A model generated the notes under the pieces. It ran no database searches and was not told the origin of the DNA. It saw nothing but the letters and a program-made list of their open reading frames with translations. This document shows, piece by piece, positions 32,263 to 44,224 of a DNA stretch of 64,000 nucleotides. This DNA is from Tenrec ecaudatus (Eukaryota; Chordata; Mammalia; Afrosoricida; Tenrecidae). The position numbers were made by a program, and so were the translations under genes. Position 1 is the stretch's first letter. Each line of letters begins with the position of its first letter. The stretch is from assembly GCF_050624435.1 (NCBI RefSeq), contig NC_134548.1:124947583-125011582 (forward strand), given 5' to 3'.

Positions 32263-33880
32263 AACCATAATCCAGACATCATACCATTCAATCATTCAGT
32301 CTTATCAAGCCGTGTTGTACAATCACTACCAAAATTAGTTTCAAAGCACCTTCCTTCTTGTACTCCTTGATATCAACTCCCCATTACCAGCACCCCCAAA
32401 CAAACAGACACCTCCTCTGTCATACCTGCCATACCCTCTGCTCCCGGAACCCTTACTCTACTTATTGTCTATATAGATCCACTCATCCTGGATTTCATAT
32501 CTGAAAAAAAGTAGAAAAATACATGGCAGAGAATACAAAAGGTTACCCACAATGGCAAAATACAACAACGATAAACCCCAATATGAAAAATACACAGAGG
32601 ATATGAAAAACTAGATCAAGCAAAAGGAAAACTCAAATGTCAAGGTTTTAGCCATTCAAGTCAGATTTTTATTTTGATCTACTATAGTTATCTCGCCAAT
32701 ACTCTTATAGTCGTCTCTCCAATATTCTCTGTCTGAAAACTACATTATTCCCATCCCTCAAATCTGGTTAGAGGGAAATCACTGAGCTTATTCCTTGTGG
32801 AGATCCTACGCATGTATTTTGGGCTTCCGCTGTTATCCATAGCCTTCTGCTCACCAGAATCTCACAATTTAAGCTCAGGTGCTATTCCTTCATTCAGATT
32901 TGCATTATATAATTTATAATCTTGGGTTGCAGATGTTGGTGTGCTTCTCCTGTGTGGGTTTATTTGAGGTCTCACTTAGATGGCTGCTTGTTGGGCACCA
33001 AGCTATTCCCTCACCACACATTTGTGTTAACACCCTGTTTCCTTCATGAGGGCGAATATCAAGCAGGGCTATGTCATAAGAATGAATTGTTCTTAGATGG
33101 GGGTGAGGATTAAGTACAAGCCCCAGATCCACTCCTGAATCTATGTATTTGATCTACCTCTGGTTCACCTTAGACATCCTAGTTGTTTTATGATTGAGAA
33201 TCTTATTGATCATCTCCCTAGAATCTAGGCTCCTTTTGTGTATAGTATCATTGATTAGTTCGTGGTAGTAATTTTAAAACATTACTGAAGAAGGGAGATT
33301 GAACGAATGTAGGGTATCTACAAATTTCAATGCATGGATTGTTGATGTGTACAGAATAAATCCTTACATGACGGACACTATTTACACAAACAATGGGAGT
33401 TGGTGGTCAAGCAAAACTTACAATAGTAATCACTGACAATGTCAGACACACGTCTGCCAGAGTAATACGATCCTAATACGGCAAGTAGTAATAGCCCTGG
33501 TGTCATAGAGATGATGCGCCGGGCTGTGTTCCACATGGTCAGCAGTTGGACACCAACTGCAGCTCCATTGAAGAAAGCCTGGGCTCTCTACTTCTGTGAA
33601 CAGTTACGGCCTCAGAAATCCACAGGGGATCCTTATGAGTCAGCAAAGACTAGATGTTAGTCATGTTGGTTTGGGGTTTTTAATACAGCAAGTAGGGAAT
33701 TCAGGTTCAGGTGTGTTTGAAGTCGAGCCTAGTTCACCTAGTGGGGTTTCCATATTGTATCTCTCTGCTATGTTGTGAATGTGTTGTGTGCCTTGAAGAT
33801 ACAGGGTTCAATGTCACAGCATTATATGGCCCATGGCCTGGGTCCCCAGGGGGTATGTAAAAACTTGGACCAATGTGGTC
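32263..33880 (-). repeat. Long L1-3'UTR-like repeat, copy B, carrying an AfroSINE
   Basis: Inverted partner of the repeat at 5585-7105. The 3' end lies on the left (aatccagacatcataccattc, gttgtacaatcactaccaaaa) and the 5' side on the right (acttggacc...tggtctatt). An AfroSINE at 33489-33680 splits it. Confidence 0.62.
33489..33680 (+). mobile_element. AfroSINE with 15-bp duplication, inside the long repeat
   Basis: 'agccctggtgtcatagagatg...gtcagcagttggac...ccttatgagtcagc' is flanked by taatacggcaagtag (33474-33488) and taatacagcaagtag (33681-33695), one mismatch in 15. It interrupts copy B of the L1-3'UTR-like repeat. Confidence 0.9.
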
Positions 33881-34676
33881 TATTAGGAACATAGTGTCAA
33901 GAATACTCCCACCTTAGGGTCATTGAAATATTGTTAGTATCACCTCCCTCTAGGAAGTTGGTTCTCCCATGTTTCCTACCAACAGATATGCACTTGTCTT
34001 CTCTGAGAGGGGTATGCTTCCTTTCCCTGATCCTGACTTAATTTTCCCATCAGTATCCCTCATCACTCTGGTAGCAATGTCTGCCCATCGGCAGGTGGGG
34101 GGATGTGCTCATCATTTGGTTTAATGTATTATTATTAGTATCATTAGTGTTACTGCAGAAATGTTCAGAGGTCCGTGACCAGGATGAAAGTCGATTACTG
34201 TAAGGAAGCAGTTTTTTGTTGTTGTTGCTGCTGTCATTTTGACATTGTATCATGTGAGGAGAGGCATTAACTGGACGATTTCTTCCAAGATGTTTGCATC
34301 GTGAATATACTTGAAAGACATACTCTCACCAGGGCAAAACCCAGACATGTTCCTTGTCCATTATAAAATATACTGCTTCCCTACACTCTAGCTTCCCCTC
34401 CTGTAATGCAGTGAATTATTTGGCCCTATTTGTGTTGTCTTATGAGAATCAGGGCTTGGGAGCCAGCCCATATGTTGATATTCTGGCTACAGCTATCACT
34501 TAATTTATGAAGTCCCGTATCTCTGACCTAGGAGTCTGAGCCTTCTGCTGGTACTCAGGGAACTGTGGCAGCCTCCCTCATTAGTGAGCAAAGAGGTAGA
34601 GCATCAGATATTCCACTGTTCTTGACAATCCACAGACGTGCATATATAGAGAATTTTTCAGATCAAAATATATATG

Positions 34677-34768
34677 TAGCTGTTAATGTTAGGTGCCCTC
34701 AAGTTAGTTCTGACTCATAGTAACATTCTGCACAACAAAAGGAAACACAGCCTAGTCCTTCACCTTAA
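34677..34768 (-). mobile_element. RTE LINE 3'-end fragment
   Basis: 'gttaatgttaggtgccctca...gtaacattctgcacaacaaaagg...cagcctagtcctt' is the reversed RTE 3' terminus. An AfroSINE in the same orientation abuts it on the right. Confidence 0.62.
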
Positions 34769-34769
34769 A

Positions 34770-34958
34770 AAACAAAACTCACTGCCAGACGCATCGTGAC
34801 ACTATAGGGAAGGGTAGCGCCGCCCCTGTGAGTTTCCAGGGCCATCACTCTTGATGGGAGCAGACAGCCGCGTCTTTCTCCCAGGGAGCAGCTGGTGGTT
34901 TTGACCTGCGGGCCTTGCAGTAAGAAGCCCAAAGTGTAACTGCTGCACCCCTAGGACT
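34770..34958 (-). mobile_element. AfroSINE
   Basis: 'ctgccagacgcatcgtgac...cagccgcgtctttctcccagggagcagctgg...gtgtaactgctgcacccctaggac' is a complete reversed copy abutting an RTE 3' end. Confidence 0.85.
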
Positions 34959-34971
34959 TGCGTGTTCCTCA

Positions 34972-35100
34972 CTATATAATGCACGCTATATACTCGCCAG
35001 TTTTCAAATGAAGAAACTGAGGTCTCAAAATCATACAACCCCAATCAATGGCAGGGCTTTAATTCAAACAGAGGTTTGACTGATTCTGATATTTGATTTT
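34972..35100 (+). mobile_element. MIR fragment
   Basis: 'gttttcaaatgaagaaactgaggtctcaaaatcatac...ggcagggctttaattcaaac' matches the MIR core. Confidence 0.6.
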
Positions 35101-35319
35101 GTAACATTTCTCTTTTTTGTAACAAGCATGCCATCTACATCAGGTAGTTGAACCTGGTCTTCATCTGTGTACTATAGATAGATTATGGGGATGCCAAGAC
35201 ATTGATCTCTCAGCTCTGTAGAGAGTCAGTAAGATTTGGGATGGCCAGCTGCTTCAGGTTGGTAGAAGCAATCTTATGTTCATGAGCCCACATCTTTTCT
35301 CATTTTTCTCTATAAACCC

Positions 35320-35524
35320 AAAGCAAAAGAAACCCATGGCCATGGATTCTGACTCAGAGCGACCAGAGAGGGCAGAGTAGAAGGGCCCCAGAGTGTTTCC
35401 AAGACTGCCAATCCTCCCAGAATCAGACTGCTACATCTTTCTCCCATGGAAAGCTACTGGGTTTGCACTGTTGACCTTCCTGCTGGTAGTCAAGTCCTGA
35501 AACACTGTACCAACAGGGTTCCTT
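35320..35524 (-). mobile_element. AfroSINE variant
   Basis: 'ggccatggattctgactcag...gagggcagagtagaagggccc...ctttctcccatggaaagctactgg...accaacagggttcc' is a complete reversed copy. Confidence 0.85.
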
Positions 35525-35924
35525 TCTCTCAATGAAATTACATTTGAAAGTTTGGGAAACACGATTTCCCTTCTGTGCACTTCAGGCTCCTCATATGAAA
35601 TATTGAACTAATCATTACTATTCACTTGGGTTTTTGTGAGGCTTCCCTAAGATAGTGTATATGGATCATCATATGATGGCGAACACACGTGGCCGCTCAA
35701 TGGTTTGGAACTCACACCTGTTCTCCGTGCAGCAGAATGAAATGCTGCCCAATCCTGCACCAGCCAGCCTCACACTTACTGAGCTTGCACCAATTTTGGA
35801 AGCCACTGTGTCAATCATCGTATCAGGAGGCTTCCTGTTTTTCATTGACTCTCTACCAAGAATGATGGATGTCCCTTTTCAGGAGTTAAGTATAGCCCAC
35901 TTTGATGCCGTTTGCCTACAATTA

Positions 35925-36030
35925 CTTTACCTGGAAGGTAGAGCTATTATCTCTATTTTACGAATGAGAACATCAGATTATCGCAGATATTCTCAAAGCA
36001 TGTGGTTCTTTTTTACTCTACCATATAATG
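35925..36030 (+). mobile_element. MIR-like fragment
   Basis: 'agctattatctctattttacgaatgagaacatcagatt' recalls the MIR core. It is short and diverged. Confidence 0.42.
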
Positions 36031-36225
36031 TTTATTATACACTTTGAAGAATAGTGTGACTTACTAGAGGATTAGTAACTCTTTTTTCTTCTCTTCTACC
36101 CAATCCACACTTTTTATCAAGGGTCTCATGTCAACACCAGCTTTACCTGGCGATGGTATTAGCTGACAAAGGAATCCAGGTTAAAATCTAATAATATCCT
36201 GCCAGGCAATTTGTTACTCCTACTA

Positions 36226-37492
36226 GGTATCTTAGTGAGTCTAGTATGATTAGAAAATAAATAGCACTAGTATATGGCTTTAAGAAATAGAAATTTATTT
36301 ACTTTTATTTCAGTAAAACTCGGAATCTGAATTCAAAGTGCCAATTCTAGGAGAAGTATTCTTTCTCTGTTGGCTTAAAGTTTAGGAAGTTCTTGTCTCC
36401 TTCTAGCATCTGTAGGTCAGCCCTCCTTGGAGAGCTCCCCGTGTCTTGGTATTAATGTTCCCCTGGGCAGAGGAGGCTCCCAGCACAAAAACCTACTTCA
36501 AGTGGGTGCACTCTGCCCTGGTCTTTTTTTGGTGGCAATAGGTCCTTGGTTCTCTGCTTCACTCTTCTTTTAACTCTTGTAAGATAAGAGGTGTTACAGG
36601 ATGTGCCTCAGGGAAACTGTACTTATATCAGAACAGACCTGTGGTAGGATTAAGGATGTTGCATAAGACCCTTAATCCTCTTTCCTACTTGGCTTATCAA
36701 TCAGACAGCTGCCACATTATATCATTCCCTTGCTGCCAAACCATTGAGGAACATAGCCTGGGAAAGTTGACTATATTTTGGGGAAACACAACTCAATCCA
36801 TGAAATTCTACTTGTTAGCCTCCAAAAAAGTCATGACTTTGTCATATACAAAACCCTATAACATCATCCCCCCAAATCTTCCAAGTCCAAAATCCATCCT
36901 GGGGCAAAATTCCTCTTCATCTGTGAATCTAGATTTCAACTTTTCCTTGGTAGAGTAGTAGTAGACCAGGCACTTGGTAGGCAAGTGGAACCATTGCAGA
37001 GAAAGGAGGACTAACCGGCACCAAGCAAGTTAAAAATCAGCAGAAGAATTTACATTACGGCTCAAGAGTCTCCTGTTTTCTGAGGCCAGATAGGGCCCTG
37101 CCTTCTAGACGCTGAGTGTTGGCCACTATCTCTGGATTCTGAGTAGAGGCTCCTTGACCGTGGGCTTCAGCTCTGACTTCCAGACTCACTGGAACAGTAA
37201 CTCTGCTCCCTATTCTTCTAGCCTGCCTGTGTGCCCCCTCGTCGCTGGCCCAGCAGGTTCAGTCCTTCAGGCATGGCAGACCTCATCTCCTCCTTGGGGT
37301 AGCAGCCGTGCCTTAACAGTCCCCCTACCATCCAGAACCTAGTTGGCTTATCACCATTGACCACAACATGGGAGATCATTACATAACTGTCACATTACCT
37401 CATTCCATAACTGGCAAACCACTGAGAAACATGTCCCAGAGAAATTGGCACATACTTTAGGGGAGGGAGGTTGGCATAATTCAACCCATGAT
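36226..37492 (-). mobile_element. MaLR element remnant with LTR, internal part and second LTR piece
   Basis: This fossil ERVL-MaLR element lies in reverse orientation. An LTR at about 36226-36815 contains 'ggctttaagaaatagaaat', typical of the LTR end, and closes with 'cacaactcaatccatga'. About 500 bp of MaLR-like internal sequence follows (36815-37330; 'aagtccaaaatccatcc' is a usual internal phrase). A second LTR piece at about 37330-37492 repeats the same end ('cataattcaacccatgat'). The internal part is far shorter than in full elements, so the element is broken in several places. It looks older than the AfroSINE peak. Confidence 0.65.
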
Positions 37493-39719
37493 ATTAGGAA
37501 ATGGGATGGCCTAATTCAGTAAATCTGCATGATTCCCAAAGACCCTGAAAGGCGACATGAAGGAGATAAATCATTTGGGTGGGGAAATCTGTTAGTGCCT
37601 CTCAAACTGAACAAGACTTGGTGGATGATGGTAAAGAATTTTGCTCTTTACTCTTATAAATGAAACTTCAGGCGGAGAACTAGATTTTGTACTATGCAGC
37701 TTTGAAAGCCAGAAAACACTGGCTAGGTGGTTCAGGTCTCTCTCTCTTGTCCCCTCTCCCAGCCACCTCATAAAAATATTACCAATATCATAAATGTCAA
37801 AAGTACGCAGCCACAGCTTCTGCTCTAGTACAAAACAATTCCAGCTTGCTAACAATGACCTTATACGAAGAGATGTAAAACAAAGGAAAAGTGTTTTTTT
37901 TTTTCCTTTGGTTGGTTGTTTTTTAATCACTGGTACTTGTCAGCTGGAAAACAGAATGTAAACAACATGATAATATAGGAAAAACCGTGATAAACTAGCA
38001 TAGCAAATATTTTAACATCGCAAAAAGAGATTATGAGGATAATCAGTTACAGTCAGGTTGCCAGTAGGAGCCAACTTGTCCACGACTGATACGCGCAGTA
38101 TTTCCTAAAATGTTAAGGCTCATACCTACTACTAAGCGTTCCTATATCTGCAATTGTCAGACCTGCTGAGAACTATCCTGAAAAGTTGAAAACAAGATTC
38201 ATTTCTTCATGCTACCACTATCATTATAATCATTACTATTATTAGCAATAATGAATAGTTCCTGCAAGGAACCTTGTTAGCGCAATGGCGACATGTTTGG
38301 CTGCCAACTACATGCTGGTGGTTGCAACCCCCAGCCACTCCCAGGACAAAGACATGGCTACATAAAAAGTACAGCCTAGAAAACCCTGATAGAGAGCACT
38401 CAACTTAGACCTCGGCCTCTAGTACACTGCATACATACTACTAACGAGAGCAACAATGATCAGGAAGTGCTAAAACGAGGTATCTCTGCCCCCCAAATTC
38501 ATGTTCTTTCCCTGTCTCTCCTGAACAGGCACTTGTTCAAGTTTACAGGGTTTTTTTGGTAAAGCTGTCCTACTTCTGCAGCAGGGGAGGCTGTTGGGGA
38601 AGCTGCTCTGTTGATGTGTGTATTGGGCAGGCAAGGGTGCTGCGCACTCTCTTAGATCTGCTGCCCTTTCGAAGCTGTTTTCAGAGAATTGTCTTTGCCA
38701 TCTCCTGTTAAAGGGACTGACCAACCTAATCAGCGGATACCTGGCTCTCATTAGCAATGGTTCAAGAGTGTGGCAAGTGTGCAGCTGGCGTAAGCCCAGA
38801 AGAAGCATAAAACTGACCGAATAAAGGTAAATATATGTATTTTCTCTTACATCTCATCTCAACCCATCTAAGTGGCTCACAGAGGGAAAAGAATCCTACC
38901 TTAGGAAGAGGCCCCTGGGTAGAGAACCAGCAAAATCTTGAGATCACAAAATGATAAATACTCCTACCTCCTCATCCTAGAACACCGAGCCAACCCTTCG
39001 ACCACCTCATTAGATCTAAATATCAGAGTCAAACTGTTATCTCACTGCTCCAGTGAGTGACCTGGGGACTCTTTTAATTGTGGATTCAGACCAGAGGTGA
39101 GAGAAGTTCGCATGCTAAACCCTGTTTGCCTAGTTACCTGGCTGAAGAAAGGCAAAATCCAAATTCCACAGAGTAGTAATGATGACAAAGAGAAACGGAT
39201 GGAAGTGAGGTAATAATGTATGATAAGGCTTGTAACATTTGATAGAATTTTTTAAAATGGTCTTTCAGTGAGTTTGGACTATGTCTTATTTATAGAAGAG
39301 TTGCCAATTAAACAGTTTCCTCTCCACTCCCCACTACATGTTTCTCTTGTGCACCTAACTGTATTCACAAATCTGGGTCAGCTTGTCTCCAGATAGGTAT
39401 GTGAAGCAGACGTGTTCTTCTTGCTGTGCTGACAGTTATCCCTTTTCACGTGCCTTTGGATTAATCTGGAATCTGGCCAGTGTCTCATAATCACCTCTCC
39501 AAGTGCCAAGAATAAGCAGGATGGGTCAAGTGCCATGATTGAGAAGGATTTCCACATGTTCCCCTCTAAGGATTTCAATTTTTTTATAAAGGGTGGAGTC
39601 ATTCTTTGTTGATTTTCCTGAGGTTTAAAGTGATAGCGAACACAAACAAACAAATAACTCCTGGCCTTAGAAAATTGAGCCAAGACTGACAAACTGAATT
39701 GAAAATAACAATTGTTCCA
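37493..39719. other. Mostly unassigned intron with one AfroSINE fragment
   Basis: Apart from the AfroSINE at 38266-38420, nothing could be assigned. Open frames of about 112 codons at 37592-37930 and 38470-38808 have no recognisable domain. Confidence 0.4.
38266..38420 (+). mobile_element. AfroSINE fragment
   Basis: 'ggaaccttgttagcgcaatgg...gctgccaactacatgctggtgg...agccactcccaggac...cagcctagaaaaccctg' lacks the distal tail. Confidence 0.78.
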
Positions 39720-40035
39720 GTTTGGGATGTTTTCTACTTTGTCTTCTAGTGCAGCTTTTCTTTACCTCATTCTGCCATTGCTGCTGGGCTGTTTGTTTGT
39801 GTTTTGGTTTGATATGTTTTCTGTATATGAAACCTAGGATATGTACACCTATAGAGACATCAACTGGAAGTGGGCGGGAAATGGAGAGGTAAGAAGGACA
39901 AGGAAGAAGTAATATCCTGGTATGTATAGTGGTGATGGTTGGATAAGTCCTGTAAATGTGCTTCAGCTAGTGAAATGTATGGTACTGAGCTGTATATTGG
40001 TGAAACTATCAAAAACAAACTAATAAAATAAAAAC
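39720..40035 (+). mobile_element. Probable L1 3'-end fragment
   Basis: A sequence with 'ggaagtgggcgggaaatggag', 'gtgcttcagctagtgaaatg' and an A-rich end 'aataaaataaaaacc' has the look of an L1 3' terminus. It differs from the common type at 13261. An AfroSINE follows at once. Confidence 0.4.
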
Positions 40036-40044
40036 CAGAAAAGC

Positions 40045-40212
40045 CACTGCGACTGAGTTGATTCCAAGACTATACAAGGTTTTCAAGGCTATGCATCTTT
40101 ACAGGAGTGAGTTGTGACAACTTGCTCCTGCAGAGCAGTGGTGGATTTGAACTGCCAATCTTGTGGTTACCAGTCCAACTGCTCACTCATCAATGCCACC
40201 ACAGCTTCTTGT
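40045..40212 (-). mobile_element. AfroSINE fragment
   Basis: 'ccactgcgactgagttgattcc...ttttcaaggctatgcatctttacagg...gtggttaccagtccaactgctcac' is a reversed copy placed right after an L1-like A-rich end. Confidence 0.78.
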
Positions 40213-40630
40213 AAAATGTCTTCGTTCCCCCAAAATAGCAGGTTAGATGCTCCATAAGTAAAAAGAAGCAGCTGAAATCACTAGCTCCTGCCTGACTTTT
40301 CCAGGTAGATGAGACTAGAGAAGACTCAGTGAGTTGGATTATTACTTGGTTTTGTATGTGTGTACTGAGGGGGTCATTTCAGTTCTCCTTTCCCTATTTC
40401 TGGGAATCAGTCACTCGTTTTCAACAAGCATTTTCTGTCAGACACTAAAGCAGACTCAGGGGCTACACCACCAACTAATATATGGCCCTTGCTCTCAAGA
40501 AATTTACAGTACAGTGAAATTATTAAGAAAAACTTTTATAATAATGATATTAATAGATGACTTGGTTACCCAATCGTGTTTCAACAAAAAAATAAAAGTA
40601 GGTTACTTTAAAGAACAAAATTACTTGATC

Positions 40631-40695
40631 TTGAAGGCCAGATGTCCCAATATTGTCCCAATTCACAATTTTGAAGGCCAGATGTCCCAAGATTG
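40631..40695. repeat. 40-bp tandem duplication
   Basis: 'ttgaaggccagatgtcccaa' occurs at 40631 and again at 40671. The following bases tattg/gattg are also nearly equal. About 1.6 units are present. Confidence 0.88.
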
Positions 40696-40810
40696 AGGTT
40701 TCAAACACAATGCTATAGTGCCAATCCATAGCAGAGATAGATTGTGAATTCAAAATACTCAAGGAAAGCAAAGCCAGGGAACCCCTGCAGTATTCTAGGT
40801 ATGGCAGAGC

Positions 40811-40834
40811 CCTTGCCCTTGCCCTTGCCCTGTT
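40811..40834. repeat. Short hexanucleotide repeat (cccttg)n
   Basis: Four successive copies of a cccttg/gccctt hexamer. Confidence 0.75.
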
Positions 40835-41966
40835 GCCTGTGTTTGTTAGCAGTTCTCACTTCGGCCACTAGCTGGTACATCACCTATCTTTTCCACATTT
40901 ATTTGCACAGTATCTAGAGTATTTTACCCACTTAGGATAACCAACTTGTCTCTGTTTGCTTAAGACAGACTGTTCCCCCTTAATGACGAGTTTTCTGTTC
41001 TCAACCAGGATGGTTCTAAACAAAGGGTGATAAGTGGATTCCCCCATGGCCTACACTTAATGGTAATCCAAAATGGGAAACTTTGGGATCAGCTGCGGAC
41101 ACTTCCATTCTTACCGCCTACATCACCTATTCAAAAAGGAACTGAGAAACAGATCAGTTACTGCTTTTGAGGCATGGTTTGATTATGTGACATCATGTTG
41201 TCAACTCAAGAAAATGCAAGATTTGTTTTGTTTTTGTAAAATCAATTGGAATCCTTTTAGGTTATTCTCCCTCTCCCCCCGCCCACCCCTTTCAGCTGTT
41301 GAGAGGAAGGCAAAGGTATCTTCAGCTTGCCACAACAAACATCTAATTTATCAGTTGTCTGGATGGCAAACCCTTAAATACAGGCAAGTGCCAGCAAGAA
41401 AGGCCCTTGGTCAAGTCTTGCCCTACTTTGTCCTAAGTCATTCTTTTGAGCAGTTATTCCCTTTTATTATCTGGAAACTGCCATTTTAGTAATGTGTGAG
41501 ACCTGGGGACCAAAAATGTACTGAAGCTCCCAGAGACCAAGGTAGGAAGCACAGAGGTATTTGTTGCGTGTGTGTGTCGGGGGTGGGGGGGTGTCTCACA
41601 TGTGGGTTCTACTAATTCATTGTGAAATATACTTGACATATTAGCAGAGCTCTAAAAGGTTCTAGAACATTCAATTTGCCTACCTACAATATCTGTAGGA
41701 AAAATAAAATCTTTGTAAACTTACTAGGGAGCTCCACTTAGTGAAGAATGGCTCCTAGACTCCCTGGCTATTTGGGAAAAGTTGGAACAACTGAAAAGAA
41801 CCCCAAAGCAAAAACAAGAGTCTTGTCAGCTGATCTTTTTATGTTCTTTCCTCAGGCCACTGAAGTTTCTACAAAACTTCTACACTTCAGGGGAAAGAAG
41901 TGCCTTTCATCAGAGATCGGAAGGGGGATAATGCTTCCAAAGCTGCCTTTTCTGCATGATTTAGAG

Positions 41967-42186
41967 CAGGGATTGGCAGGTTTTTGGTAAATATTTCAGC
42001 TTTACAGGTCGGGACGTACTCATAGTGACTTCACTCTGCTGTTGTAGTGTGAAAGCAGTTGTAGGCAATACATAAACAAATAAGTATGACTGAGTTCCAA
42101 TACAACTTTATTTGTATACATAGCTGGTTGTCCTGTGGTGGTCCTAGGGCCATAGATTTCAGATATCTTATCTAAAGGAATCCCTG
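41967..42186 (+). mobile_element. hAT-type (Charlie/MER) MITE with 8-bp duplication
   Basis: A non-autonomous hAT element with short inverted ends cagggattggcag (left) and atccctg (right). The inside matches the familiar mammalian phrase 'ggtaaatatttcagctttacagg...gttgtagtgtgaaagcag...tccaatacaactttattt'. The flanking 8-mers atttagag (41959-41966) and atctaaag (42187-42194) agree at 6 of 8 positions. It is old and inactive. Confidence 0.82.
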
Positions 42187-42194
42187 ATCTAAAG

Positions 42195-44099
42195 AAACTC
42201 CAAGAGACTTGGTTAACTCTCTTTCTATATACAGCTTTACAGTGTCCACATTTTCATAAGCAGAGTGCGGGTGTGCAGGTGTGTGGGTGTGAAGAGCCCT
42301 TTTTGTTTCTCTTTGGGTATTTTTAAAAACAAAATTCAGTTATAATACTGTTTTGAACACATGAAAAATTATTGCTTAGGGAGATTTATGTTTGTCATCT
42401 CCTCCAGAGACAAATATGGCCACCATTCTCATATATAACATGTCCTGGATTACTTCTGTGCCTTGTTCTTTGTGAGCTTCATATTTTCTAAAGTTATCCC
42501 TGTCTATGGACATGCTGAATAGTATTGTGAAGCACAATCTCTTCTTCATTTCAGCAGCAAGGGCATACCTTACATTTCTACAGGCCTTGAATCACAAAAC
42601 ATTTTCCCATATATTTTTATTTCTTCCTCAAAATAGTCATGGTTGGAAAACTTGGTTATTCCAAGTTACATTGGAAACTGAAGTTAAGAGAAGCTATGCA
42701 TCTTATTCATGCCACACAATGAGTTAAAACTCCATTCTTGACTCTAAAGCCACAATGCTTGTCACTCTTTCATAAATAAATCAACTAAATTGTCTATATT
42801 GCTATTTAACTATTGAGTTACAGTGTCATCTAACAATGGTGAGTGGAGAGACACTGTGTTGACTATCCAAGCATTTATTCCTGGGCTAAAACAAATTTAT
42901 TCCAATCATTAAACTCAGCTCAAATGGCTATGCAGATATAAGCCCACCAAAACCTAACATAATGTCAGTTTTAGGAGCAAATACAGGAAAGCTACGTTAT
43001 AAGAAAAGTAGAGAAGGTTTAAGGCACATTCACTTCATCATGAACTTTAAGTTATGATAAATAATATTTTAGTACAATTCCAGTGTCAGATTTTTCTGGT
43101 GCTGTTTTGCATGCACTAGAGTCTTAAAAGCTGTTTGGAAATGAAGATTTTAAGAGATAGGTTATAACAAATTTTTAAAAGTTGTACACACATTGCCACG
43201 TTCCAATGTTAGTAATTCTTTTATAATGAAAATTATACTTTCCAACCCCTAAAATTTGTGATTTTTTCTTATTTAAAATAAACCATGTGGTCTCTGCAAA
43301 CTGGCAGAATTTTAACATGAGCCATAATAATTTATGAGCAATTATAGAAGCACATGACACAGCCTGAGTAATTTGTGTTTCTGCTTGCTGTCAAATAAAT
43401 AATTTTTGCATCTTGAATCTGCCTGTAATAATTTTGCTATGGCATCGTCAGCTGGAGCAATTTATACCATACAGTTGTTCCAACCATTTGTCTATCTCAT
43501 TACCCCAAAGTCAGTTACAAATTCAAATAAATGAGAAAAACCACAATAATTTGTTGATCTACTTTGTAAAACAGAGCTGTGACTTATTTTCAGCCTACAC
43601 AATTCATAGGAAACAGGATTTCCCCTCTCAAGTAACATGTACAGGTTATAGTCCAGATGGATCGTTTCAAATATTTTCATGTCTTGGGTTAGGGGCCCAT
43701 GTTTTCTGTCTGCTATCCTTTTGGGTTTCCTATCTTGCAATTGGATCAATTGAGTCTGTAGCCTCTCCAGTTTAAAACAGAGTGAATGGGAAACACGAAA
43801 GCATTTTTGGGGATCTCAGCTAAATAAAGATCAATCAATCACTTTTCTCTCTATCCTTTCCTCCATCACTCTTCCATACCTCTCTCTCTCTCCCTCTTAG
43901 ATTGATGGCTTACTCAATGTCAACTCCAGATAACTGTTTGGGGAAAGGATAAAATGAAGGACAGATAAATTACCTAGCTATTCTCTCTGTTTTTCCTTCC
44001 CTCCCCCACTCATTCGTCCTTCTTCCTCCTCCTTTCCCTCTCTGACAAGCTTTTCAGAGCATTTGCTACACTGACACATGTAAAGTTACATGCAAACTC
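42195..44099. other. Unassigned AT-rich intron
   Basis: Apart from one MIR-like piece, no element was recognised. A CT-rich stretch lies at 43840-44040. Confidence 0.4.
42600..42770 (+). mobile_element. MIR-like fragment
   Basis: 'ggaaactgaagttaagagaagctatgcatcttattcatgcc...aactccattcttgactctaaagcc' resembles the right half of a MIR. Confidence 0.45.
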
Positions 44100-44200
44100 A
44101 AGCTTACTGCCATCCAGTTCTGCCCCGTTCACAGTGTACCTAAATGGGGTTTTCCATACTGTAAATCTTTACAGAAGCAGTCTCATCTTTCTCATTGTTT
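44100..44200 (-). mobile_element. AfroSINE 3' part
   Basis: 'ttactgccatccagttctgc...taaatggggttttccatactgtaaatctttacagaagcagtctcatctttctc' is the reversed 3' half only. The head is missing. Confidence 0.7.
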
Positions 44201-44224
44201 TCAACTCACAAAATAGAGTGATGA

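Larger units (their letters stand above)
40213..41958. other. Unassigned intron
   Basis: Contains the 40-bp duplication and the hexamer run. The 138-codon frame at 41073-41489 matches nothing recognisable. A G/T-rich stretch lies at 41567-41595. Confidence 0.4.

Noticed and set aside
35655-36047. 130-codon open frame
   Set aside because: It overlaps a MIR-like fragment and shows no domain.
41073-41489. 138-codon open frame
   Set aside because: No family resemblance, no start context or neighbouring exon; treated as chance.
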